Source of the DNA: QWOP01 sp003669605 | GTDB lineage: Bacteria; Planctomycetota; Planctomycetia; Pirellulales; UBA1268 | Assembly: GCA_947481985.1 (NCBI GenBank) | Contig: CANKIK010000004.1 | Span: 35,433 to 99,432, forward strand | Length of the DNA: 64,000 nt | Reading direction: 5' to 3' | Part shown: one piece after another, positions 46,919-54,192 of the stretch | Layout of the letters: each line of letters begins with the position of its first letter | How positions within the stretch are numbered: the stretch's first letter is position 1 | Notes under the pieces: model-generated | Database searches by the model: none | What the model was told of the DNA's origin: nothing | Seen by the model: only the letters and a program-made list of their open reading frames with translations | Program-made: the position numbers and the translations under genes

Positions 46919-46955
46919 CCACTCCAGCCCTCGTAGCCACTCCAGCCCTCGTAGA
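46919..46955 (+). repeat. Duplicated 18-bp unit between sodA and the lipoprotein gene
   Basis: Two adjacent copies of cactccagccctcgtagc (the second copy differs at its end) lie in the gap between sodA and the lipoprotein gene. The period is 18 bp, equal to that of the imuA and pseudouridine synthase minisatellites, though outside a gene. Confidence 0.75.
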
Positions 46956-47035
46956 CAGCCTGTTCCCCGGGGCTGCGATCACCTGCAAGCCACTGCCTGC
47001 GTATGACCAGCAGCTCCCGGGGCGGCAGAGCCGGA

Positions 47036-47647
47036 TCACTTCTTGGCGACGGCGAACCTTTTTCCAACCGTGTCCCAATCGACGACGTTGTAGAAGGCAT
47101 TGGCGTAGTCGACGCGCCGGTTCTGATAGAGCAGGTAGTAGGCGTGCTCCCAGACATCGAGGCCCAGCAGCGGCGTGTTGCCGTGCATGATCGGGCTGTC
47201 CTGATTGGCAGTGCTCTCGATGAGCAACTTCCCCTTGGGATCGACCGACAGCCAAGCCCAACCGCTGCCGAACCGACCGAGAGCGGCCTTGGTGAACTCC
47301 TCCTTAAACTTGTCGAACCCGCCAAAGACGCTGCGGACAGCCTCGCCGAGGTGACCGGCAGGCTCCCCCCCCTTGCCCTTGGCGAGCGATTCCCAGAAGA
47401 GGGAGTGGTTGGCGTGGCCACCGCCGTTGTTGCGTACGGCCGTACGGACGGCCTCGGGCACCTTCTCCAAGTCGGCGATCAACGTCTCGACCGGCAGATC
47501 GGCAAGGGCGTTGCCTTCCAGAGCCTTGTTGAGGTTGGCGACGTAGGTGGCGTGATGCTTGCCGTGGTGGATCTCCATCGTGCGGGTGTCGATGGAGGGC
47601 TCGAGGGCGTCAAAAGCGTAGGGGAGGGGGGGCAGCACATAGGCCAT
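47036..47647 (-). CDS. sodA: Manganese superoxide dismutase
   Basis: A 203-residue enzyme converting superoxide to O2 and H2O2. It starts MAYVLPPLPYAFDALEP. Metal ligands are present as His in HHGKHH, His in NHSLFW, and Asp and His in DVWEHAYY. Mn-type features are seen: GGGHANHSLFW (Gly at the position where Fe enzymes carry Gln) and STANQDSPI (Gln in the second shell). So Mn is preferred by motif. The long open frame upstream is not coding, as it is opposite another gene. The leader holds one copy of a 61-bp two-hairpin element, 102 nt before the start. Confidence 0.95.
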   Translation of the reverse strand: MAYVLPPLPYAFDALEPSIDTRTMEIHHGKHHATYVANLNKALEGNALADLPVETLIADLEKVPEAVRTAVRNNGGGHANHSLFWESLAKGKGGEPAGHLGEAVRSVFGGFDKFKEEFTKAALGRFGSGWAWLSVDPKGKLLIESTANQDSPIMHGNTPLLGLDVWEHAYYLLYQNRRVDYANAFYNVVDWDTVGKRFAVAKK

Positions 47648-48133
47648 GGAAAACGTCTCCGTTGGGCTTCTTGGGTCAGGAGCCGGATGGTACCGCACCC
47701 TCGCTGGAGCGGCAAATGACGAGCGTGAATGCCATCTGGCCCCCATCTGCCCGTGGAAAAAGTCATCCCTGACCTTTTTCCCCTTGGAAAACCTCCTGTT
47801 TTCTCCAGTGCTGCGCACTCGAGACCGCCTCGTACAGCAAGGGCCGTCAGTTTCTCCACGGCCTGCTCTCTGCCCCGCCGATCGCGGCGCGGATGGCCAG
47901 ACTGCGGGAGATTGCCGCGGAAAACGGTTGCGCCGTGCCGGAGGGATGGTGACGCCCCTACCGGAACTGACGCCGGTGCGCACTAGGAATGGCTGCCGGA
48001 GGGGGCTGAATCCCGCCACCACGACTAGACGAACACAATAGCGGCGTGTCGGATGACACAGGCCGGCAGGATGCCGCCTCGCCACGCCCGGGTGAATTGT
48101 CCCGTGCCCCTGGATGGATCCAGAGCCGCCCCT
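47648..48133. other. Divergent intergenic region with a two-hairpin element
   Basis: A 486-bp spacer between sodA and a divergent membrane protein gene. The minus-strand element at 47750-47810 is the main feature. The remaining sequence, 47811-48133, has no confident promoter or gene. A poor-quality open frame exists on the plus strand up to the membrane protein gene. Confidence 0.5.
47750..47810 (-). repeat. Two-hairpin element, copy A (upstream of sodA)
   Basis: On the minus strand it reads GAAAAC-AGGAG-GTTTTC (hairpin 1, 6-bp stem), then GGAAAAAGGTCA-GGGA-TGACTTTTTCC (hairpin 2, 11 pairs with one bulged G). The copy at 49365-49425 is 46/61 identical without gaps. It is 102 nt before the sodA ATG, in the same orientation as the gene. 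Confidence 0.8.
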
Positions 48134-49267
48134 ATGTCGTTGCAAGCAAACCCACGCCGCGACCAACGTCGCCGCCTGCTCGTCTCCTGGAATCGTTCCT
48201 TGCCGGCCGAGCAGGGCCCGGAGGCCGGGGCTGCCCCACCCCGCCGCTCCGCGGACTATGCGCCCGAGGCGCACCCTGAGAAGCAGCCCGCCGTCGCCAT
48301 GCTCCTGCCGACCCGCTTCTCGCGGCTCTCCCTGGCGGCCTTCGCCATCCTCCTCATCACTACCGGCACGGTCGGTGTGGGGGCGTGGCCGCCAGCGCTT
48401 GAATACCTCGCTCGCTTGGGCGGTGAGCGGTTCAGCCGCACCGTGGCAGTCATCCGGGAAGTGGTTGATCTCCGTTGGCTGCTGCTGGGGGGCTGGGTGG
48501 CGGAGGTGCTGCTGGTGCTCGCGGCGATCGTCGCCCTGGCGATCCGCGGCATGCGCCGCCACCGGCGTGACGACTACCAGGGCCGCTACCGAGCCTGGGG
48601 GTGGATGGCGGTGCTGTTTTTTGTCGCCTCGTCTGCGGGACGAGTGCCGCTGGACAGGCTCATCGGCTGCCTGGTGAGCGACGCCAGCGGCGTGGCCTTC
48701 GGCCCGGACGGATACGGCTGGTGGGTGGCGTTGGTGGCGACCGTCTTGGGGACTGTCTCGCTGTGGGCCATCCTGCCGCTCCATCAGCGACTCGGCCCGG
48801 GGTTCTGGCTGCTCTTGGGCCTCATCGCCTGGGGGGGGGCCGCAGCCTGCCGCTGGGGGGACGACGGCAGCCAATACCGGGCGACAGCCGCAGCGATGGC
48901 CTGGGTGGCGGGCGCTGCTGGCGTGTGCATCGCCATGCTGACCGCGGCCCGGGGAGTGATCCGTGAGGTGCGGGGAGAGGTGACTGCCGGCACCGCACCA
49001 GCGCGGTCCGCAAAACGCTCCGCCAAGAAGGCCGCCGCCCCCCCGCTCCCCCGCGCCGCCGAGGCAGAACAGACGATCGATTCGAGCGACCGAGACGAGG
49101 CGTTCGAGCCTGTTGACGAGAGTCACACCACCGCCGAGGCCAGTGCTGAGCGGAGCGACAACGGCGGCTACACTGACGGTGCCGATGACGAGGACGCCGG
49201 CCGGCCGCTGTCCAAGGCTGAGCGGAAGCGACTGCGGCGAATGGCACGGAGTGGGCAGGCCGCCTGA
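48134..49267 (+). CDS. Multi-pass membrane protein of unknown function
   Basis: A 377-residue protein with about five to six hydrophobic segments between residues 55 and 285 (for example LSLAAFAILLITTGTVGVG, WLLLGGWVAEVLLVLAAIVALAI and WWVALVATVLGTVSLWAI). A charged C-terminal tail ends LSKAERKRLRRMARSG. The family is not recognised. The ATG at 48134 is preferred over an earlier in-frame ATG at 48053, because the residues between are not membrane-protein-like. It is divergent from sodA. Confidence 0.75.
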   Translation: MSLQANPRRDQRRRLLVSWNRSLPAEQGPEAGAAPPRRSADYAPEAHPEKQPAVAMLLPTRFSRLSLAAFAILLITTGTVGVGAWPPALEYLARLGGERFSRTVAVIREVVDLRWLLLGGWVAEVLLVLAAIVALAIRGMRRHRRDDYQGRYRAWGWMAVLFFVASSAGRVPLDRLIGCLVSDASGVAFGPDGYGWWVALVATVLGTVSLWAILPLHQRLGPGFWLLLGLIAWGGAAACRWGDDGSQYRATAAAMAWVAGAAGVCIAMLTAARGVIREVRGEVTAGTAPARSAKRSAKKAAAPPLPRAAEAEQTIDSSDRDEAFEPVDESHTTAEASAERSDNGGYTDGADDEDAGRPLSKAERKRLRRMARSGQAA

Positions 49268-49364
49268 TCGTTTCCTCTGCCGGGCGCGGCCTCTGGCACC
49301 CAGACGCCTTCGCCGGCAGGGGGCCCCCCTGCCGGCGGTGTGGATACACTGCCAGAACGCGTTG

Positions 49365-49425
49365 CCCTGGTGAAAACAGCTGGTTTTCCACCTGAAAAAA
49401 ACTCCGGAATGACGTTTCCCACGGT
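49365..49425 (+). repeat. Two-hairpin element, copy B (upstream of gltX)
   Basis: GAAAAC-AGCTG-GTTTTC forms hairpin 1 with the same stem as copy A. The second part (TGAAAAAAACTCCGGAATGACGT, then TTCCCACGG) is similar to copy A, but its long stem is weaker and instead allows GGAA-TGACGT-TTCC. It is 89 nt before the gltX ATG, in the gene's orientation. Spacing and orientation therefore match copy A. Confidence 0.8.
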
Positions 49426-49514
49426 CTCCTCCTCTCCACGCCGTCGGCCCATCCCTCCGCGCATGTCTCACCGATCGGCCGGGCCCTCCGGCGACACCGA
49501 CACAGGCAGCCCCC

Positions 49515-51074
49515 ATGACCGTTCGCACCCGTTTCGCCCCCAGTCCCACCGGCTATCTCCACATCGGTGGCGTCCGGACCGCCTTGTTCAATTGGCTGTT
49601 CGCCCGCAAGCACGGCGGCTCGTTTATCCTCCGCATTGACGACACCGATTCAGAGCGCAACGTCGACGAGGCGCTCGAACCGATCCTCGCGGGGCTGAAG
49701 TGGCTGGGGATCGACTGGGACGAAGGGCCTGGCGTGGGGGGGCCGCATGCCCCCTACTTCCAGTCCCAGCGGGCTGCCGGACACAAGTTGGCCGTCGAGA
49801 AATTGCTCGCCTCCGGGCATGCCTACCGTGATTTTGCCCGCCCTGAGGAGATCGACCTGGAGCGGAAGGAAGCCCAGGCTGCCGGCAGGCCTTATCTCTA
49901 CAGCCGGCGGTTCGCGGCTTTCAGCCCCGACGAAGCAGCCCGGTGGGCGGCCGAGGGGCGGCAGTCAGTGGTGCGGCTGAAGATGCCGCGTGAGGGATCG
50001 CTGGTGATCCTCGACGCGGTCCGGGGCCGTGTGGAATTCGCTTGGGAACGGGAGCAGGACCATGTCATCCAACGGGCCGACGGCTCCTGCCTCTACCACT
50101 TGGCAAGCGTAGTAGACGACCACGACTTCGAGATTAGCCACGTGATCCGAGCGGAGGAGCATCTCTCCAACACCCCCAGGCAGGCGTTTATCGCCATCTC
50201 TTTGGGGTATTCGCTCCCGGCCTACGCCCATCTCCCGCTGGTTGCCGAGCCGGGCAGTCGGACAAAGCTCAGCAAGCGGAAACTCGCCCAGTACCTCAAG
50301 AATCCCGACTTCCGCCAGGTGGCCGAGCACGGCAATCGGATTGCCGAGCGGACCGGACTGGCCCCCGAGGCAGACACCTTCAATCCCGTCATCGTCGACT
50401 TCTACCGGGAAGTCGGCTACATGCCGTGGGCGATCGACAACTACCTGGCCTTGCTGGGCTGGTCGCTGGACGACAAGACCGAATACTTCAGCCGCGAGGA
50501 ACTGATCGCGTCGTTCTCGCTCGAGCGGATCAACTCCTCGCCGGCGAGTTTCGACCCCAAGAAACTGTGGGCCGTGCAGGACCACTACATGCATGGCCTC
50601 GGTGCGGATGAGAAACTGGCGATCATGCTGCCGTTTCTGCTGAAGGCGAAACTCATCGCCGATCCACCTCCTGCCACGGCGCTGGCCACGGTTCGGAAGG
50701 TGATCGAGGCCTCGGGCGACAGACTCAAGGTGGCCGGAGACATCCTCTCCTACGCCGATTTCTTCCTCGTCGCAGAACCAGAGATGGACCCGTTGGCCGT
50801 GCAGCAGAAACTCGCCAAGCCAGGCGTCGGCGAGTTGCTCTCGAGGTATTCCCAGGTCCTCTCGAAGGTGACCCCGTTCGAGCCGGGGCCCCTGGAGGAG
50901 GTCACGAAGGCCTTCGTCGCGGAGGCGGGTATCAAACTCGGCGACGTCATCCATCCGGTTCGCGTTGCAGTCACGGGCAAGACGGTAGGCCCAGGCCTCT
51001 ACGACTGCCTGGCGATACTTGGGGTTCATGAAGCGCTCGCGCGGATCGGCCGGGCCTTGGCGGCGTGTGGCTGA
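49515..51074 (+). CDS. gltX: Glutamate-tRNA ligase
   Basis: A 519-residue class I synthetase charging tRNA-Glu. The HIGH motif reads APSPTGYLHIGG, the KMSKS-like motif reads RTKLSKRK and IDDTDSERN is the conserved binding loop. The C-terminal anticodon-binding helices (ALARIGRAL at the end) are complete. The length is slightly above the 470 residues of E. coli GltX. The ATG at 49515 is fixed by the family N terminus TVRTRFAPSPTG. A two-hairpin element is 89 nt upstream. The 196-bp gap to the PfkB gene is unremarkable. Confidence 0.96.
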   Translation: MTVRTRFAPSPTGYLHIGGVRTALFNWLFARKHGGSFILRIDDTDSERNVDEALEPILAGLKWLGIDWDEGPGVGGPHAPYFQSQRAAGHKLAVEKLLASGHAYRDFARPEEIDLERKEAQAAGRPYLYSRRFAAFSPDEAARWAAEGRQSVVRLKMPREGSLVILDAVRGRVEFAWEREQDHVIQRADGSCLYHLASVVDDHDFEISHVIRAEEHLSNTPRQAFIAISLGYSLPAYAHLPLVAEPGSRTKLSKRKLAQYLKNPDFRQVAEHGNRIAERTGLAPEADTFNPVIVDFYREVGYMPWAIDNYLALLGWSLDDKTEYFSREELIASFSLERINSSPASFDPKKLWAVQDHYMHGLGADEKLAIMLPFLLKAKLIADPPPATALATVRKVIEASGDRLKVAGDILSYADFFLVAEPEMDPLAVQQKLAKPGVGELLSRYSQVLSKVTPFEPGPLEEVTKAFVAEAGIKLGDVIHPVRVAVTGKTVGPGLYDCLAILGVHEALARIGRALAACG

Positions 51075-51269
51075 AGCCAGCGGTGGTGGGCAGCCGGCTC
51101 GGGACGGAGCGATCGGCCCCAGAAAACGCGCCGCCAGGCCAGTCGCCTCGGGCGGCGGTAGACGGGGAACCGACTGGGCTCATAGATTCTCCGGTGGAAA
51201 TCGCCAGGCGACCTGCCCCGGCCCCCCGCTCACCATCGATTCACCCTGCCCCCCAACCCGGAGCCCCCC

Positions 51270-52172
51270 ATGCCGCTGCTCGTCGTCGGAAGCGTTGCCC
51301 TGGACTGCATCGAGACCCCCACAGCCCAGCGTGACGACGTGCTCGGCGGATCGGCGGTGTTCTTCTCCTACGCGGCCAGGTTCTTCTCGCCGGTGCGGAT
51401 GATCGGCGCCGTGGGGGAGGATTGGCCGCAGCAACACACCGCACTGCTTGAGGCCAAGGGCATCGACACCTCCGGGCTGCAGACGATCCCCGGCGGGAAG
51501 ACATTCCGCTGGCGCGGCCGCTATCTCCCCAACATGAACGACCGGGAAACGCTCGAGGTCCACCTCAACGTCCTCGAGCAGTTTCGCCCAAAACTCAACG
51601 CCACCCACCGCGACTGCCGCTTCCTCTTCCTGGGCAATGCCTCGCCCGTCGTCCAGCTTGACGTCCTCGACCAAGCCAAGGGAGCAGTGCTTACCGTTGC
51701 CGACACCATGGACCTGTGGATCAACATCCAGCGCGACGAATTGGGGCAACTGCTGCGGCGCATCGACGGGTTGGTGCTCAACGACTCCGAGGCCAAACTG
51801 CTGGCCGACGACGAGAACCTCGTTCGGGCGGGGCGGGCCGTCTTGGATATGGGCCCCAAGTTTGTCGTCATCAAAAAAGGGGAGCATGGGGCGATGTTCT
51901 TCAGCGAGCACGAGATGTATGTGCTCCCCGCCTATCCCACCTCTCAGGTCATCGATCCAACCGGTGCCGGGGACAGCTTCGCCGGCGGCATGATGGGACA
52001 CATGGCCGCCCTGGGCCGCTTCGACCCCCAGGCCCTCAAAGAAGCGCTGGCCTACGGGGTGGTCACCGCCAGTTACACCGTCGAGGACTTCAGCCTCGAC
52101 CGCTTGGCAGGCATCAGCAGGGCCGATCTCGACCGCCGGCTGGCCGAATACAAGCAGATGCTCTCCTTCTGA
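51270..52172 (+). CDS. PfkB-family carbohydrate/nucleoside kinase
   Basis: A 300-residue ribokinase-fold kinase. It has the first signature in LGGSAVFFSYAARFF and the C-terminal PfkB signature DPTGAGDSFAGG, in which Asp is the catalytic base and GAGD forms the anion hole. Strands VLTVADTMDLW and LVLNDSEAKLL are typical. Substrates in the family include ribose, fructose phosphates, adenosine and others. The substrate lid is not diagnostic here, so no more exact name is given. ATG at 51270. Confidence 0.92.
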   Translation: MPLLVVGSVALDCIETPTAQRDDVLGGSAVFFSYAARFFSPVRMIGAVGEDWPQQHTALLEAKGIDTSGLQTIPGGKTFRWRGRYLPNMNDRETLEVHLNVLEQFRPKLNATHRDCRFLFLGNASPVVQLDVLDQAKGAVLTVADTMDLWINIQRDELGQLLRRIDGLVLNDSEAKLLADDENLVRAGRAVLDMGPKFVVIKKGEHGAMFFSEHEMYVLPAYPTSQVIDPTGAGDSFAGGMMGHMAALGRFDPQALKEALAYGVVTASYTVEDFSLDRLAGISRADLDRRLAEYKQMLSF

Positions 52173-52737
52173 ACGCCAGGAGGCGTCTGCCCGATCTCAT
52201 CAGGTTTCATGGGCCTCACGGAATACGGACTTCCCCGAGTTTCCTCAGGACAAACGGCCGAATCCACGCCCTCCAGAAAGACCTGAACGCCCGTCCATAA
52301 AAAACACTTGCCAGCAGGCCCCCGCTCCGATACTATACCTGCGTTCAGTGTCCGTTTCCGCGGCAAACCGCTCGATTCATGGTGGCGAAGCAACCACCCC
52401 GGGCGTTGGGGCCGCCAAACGAGGGCCAGCCCATCCCGCTCCAGAAGGCACCAGCCTGAGGGCGATGGCGGTCCAAAACGCGAATGGAGGGTGAGCCATG
52501 GTGGTTGCCGAGGCAGCGGTGATGGAGGAGATCACGGAGAACGGGGCCGGAGAGGCCGGAGAGATCAGATCCCAGGATGCTGAGAGCGTGTCCGAAGGCG
52601 GCGCGTCTGGCGGCACGACACCGGTGGGCCGAATGCCGGCTGCCAGCCGGAGCACAAGCAAGTCGGGCCCTGCACGAACGAACAACCCACGAACCACGAA
52701 CAACGAACAAACCACCAGCAAGGGAGCGAACGGACGG
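52173..52737. other. recA upstream region, long leader
   Basis: A 565-bp region. It contains the predicted promoter at 52308-52336, a second in-frame start (ATG 52498 with GGAGG 7 nt upstream), and a cgaac-rich run of short repeats around 52676-52712. The codons from 52498 to 52737 have no recognisable protein character. No LexA-type box was found. Confidence 0.5.
52308..52336 (+). promoter_or_regulatory. Predicted sigma-70-type promoter for recA
   Basis: TTGCCA (52308-52313) as -35 and TACTAT (52331-52336) as -10 are separated by exactly 17 bp. They match 5/6 and 4/6 of consensus. Transcription would begin near 52343, giving a recA leader of about 395 nt to the ATG at 52738. It stands out as the best promoter match in this intergenic region. 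Confidence 0.5.
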
Positions 52738-53844
52738 ATGGCGAAATCAAAGCAGGATTCCAAGACTTCGGCGGCCGATTCAAAGAAGAAGCGTGGCGGA
52801 AAGAGCGCGACAACGTTTCTCGACGACAACCCTCTTCTCAAAAACACGCTGCTGCAGATCGAGAAAGAGTTCGGCGAGGGCTCGATCATGCCCCTCGACT
52901 CCGATTCCCAGGTGCCGATTGAGGGCATCTCCAGCGGCAGCCTCTCGGTCGACCTCGCCTTGGGCGGCAAGGGCTTTCCCCGGGGGAGGATCATCGAGGT
53001 CTTCGGCCCCGAATCGAGCGGTAAGACGACCCTCGCCCTGCACGCGGTGGCCGCAGCGCAGCGGACCGGCGGAATCGCCGCCTTCATCGACGCCGAGCAT
53101 GCCCTCGACCCCAGTTGGGCCAAAAAGTTAGGGATTTCGCTGGAGAGACTGCTGGTCAGCCAGCCGACCAGCGGCGAGGAGGCGATGCAGATCGCGGAAC
53201 TGCTGATCAAGTCAAACGCCGTCGACATTATCGTCATCGACTCCGTGGCGGCTCTGGTGCCACAGAAAGAACTCGACGGTGAGATCGGCGATTCGTTCGT
53301 CGGCCTTCAGGCCCGTCTGATGAGCCAAGCGATGCGCAAACTCACCGGCGCCATCGCCAAAAGCAAGACCTGTGTGATCTTCATCAACCAGATCCGCGAG
53401 AAGATCGGCGTCATGTTCGGCAGCCCGGAGGTTACTCCCGGTGGCCGCGCACTCAAGTTTTATTCCTCCTGCCGCGTCGATGTCCGCCGCATCGGCACAC
53501 TCAAGGATGGCGAGGACGTCGTTGGCCAGCGGGTTCGTGTCAAGGTAGTGAAGAACAAGGTTGCGCCACCGTTCCGGGTGGCGGAGTTTGACATGATGCA
53601 CGCCAACGGCATCAGCATTGAGGGGGACATCCTTGACCTCGCAGTGGCAGCCAAATTGATCGACAAGACAGGCACCTGGATGCGGTTCGGAGAGGTGCAT
53701 CTCGGTCAGGGCCGCGAAAAGGCCCGGCAGTTCCTGAAGGACAACCCCGCGGTGGCCGAGAAGATCCGGCAGGAAGTACTCGACAGCAAGGATGCGTTGG
53801 TCTCCACCGAGACCGAATCGACTTCTGTTGAGAGCGACGAATAA
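52738..53844 (+). CDS. recA: Recombinase RecA
   Basis: A 368-residue recombinase. It contains the Walker A GPESSGKTT, the Walker B VDIIVIDSVAALVP, the QLMSQAMRKL-like helix (QARLMSQAMRKLTGA) and the mono-DNA loop region INQIREKIGVMFGSPEVTPG. The N-terminal domain starts with a Lys/Ser-rich leader, then LKNTLLQIEKEFGEGSIMPL. GGGAG lies about 10 nt before the ATG at 52738, so that start is preferred. An 80-codon in-frame extension from ATG 52498 also has a strong Shine-Dalgarno; its Gly/Ala/Ser/Thr composition argues against translation but does not rule it out. It drives homologous repair and SOS induction, and probably supports the ImuA-ImuB-DnaE2 mutasome. Confidence 0.97.
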   Translation: MAKSKQDSKTSAADSKKKRGGKSATTFLDDNPLLKNTLLQIEKEFGEGSIMPLDSDSQVPIEGISSGSLSVDLALGGKGFPRGRIIEVFGPESSGKTTLALHAVAAAQRTGGIAAFIDAEHALDPSWAKKLGISLERLLVSQPTSGEEAMQIAELLIKSNAVDIIVIDSVAALVPQKELDGEIGDSFVGLQARLMSQAMRKLTGAIAKSKTCVIFINQIREKIGVMFGSPEVTPGGRALKFYSSCRVDVRRIGTLKDGEDVVGQRVRVKVVKNKVAPPFRVAEFDMMHANGISIEGDILDLAVAAKLIDKTGTWMRFGEVHLGQGREKARQFLKDNPAVAEKIRQEVLDSKDALVSTETESTSVESDE

Positions 53845-54192
53845 ACTGGGCCGTATCAGCGGCCCAAACCACCCCCTCACGTGTGACCGCGGTCCCGCTC
53901 CCGGGCTGCCGCGATCCCCTCGCCACCCACGAACTGCCGACCCAAGCGGCGGCTCGTGGGTGGTGTCGTTTGTGGGGGGTGTCGTTGGCAGTTGGAAGGC
54001 CCACCACAGCCAAAGGGCTTCGTTCCGCCACCGCGTGGGACCTCCGCCAGTGATCTGCTCCCTCCGCCCGTCGCGGCGAGCGTCCTGCGGCCGCAAAACC
54101 GGCGGTGGGCCATGCAGGGCCGGCGTGTATAGTGTCGCCTTCCCTGGCTACCGCAGCCCCCGTTCAACCCCCCAAAGGGAGCCGATCGCGAT
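53845..54192. other. recA-alaS intergenic region
   Basis: A 348-bp spacer containing the hairpin at 53923-53963. A TATAGT hexamer at 54128-54133 could be the alaS -10 element, about 60 bp before its ATG, but no good -35 is seen at the proper distance. Confidence 0.35.
53923..53963 (+). terminator. Hairpin downstream of recA
   Basis: CCACCCACGA (53923-53932) and TCGTGGGTGG (53954-53963) form a perfect 10-bp stem around a 21-nt loop, with a shorter nested GCCG/CGGC pairing possible. It lies 78 bp after recA, before alaS. There is no strong U-tract, so it may be a factor-assisted terminator. Confidence 0.45.

Noticed and set aside
47036..49549. A very long minus-strand open frame reaching far upstream of sodA
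   Set aside because: Only the last 203 codons match superoxide dismutase. The upstream part is opposite a plausible membrane protein gene and has an arginine/proline-rich, non-protein-like composition.
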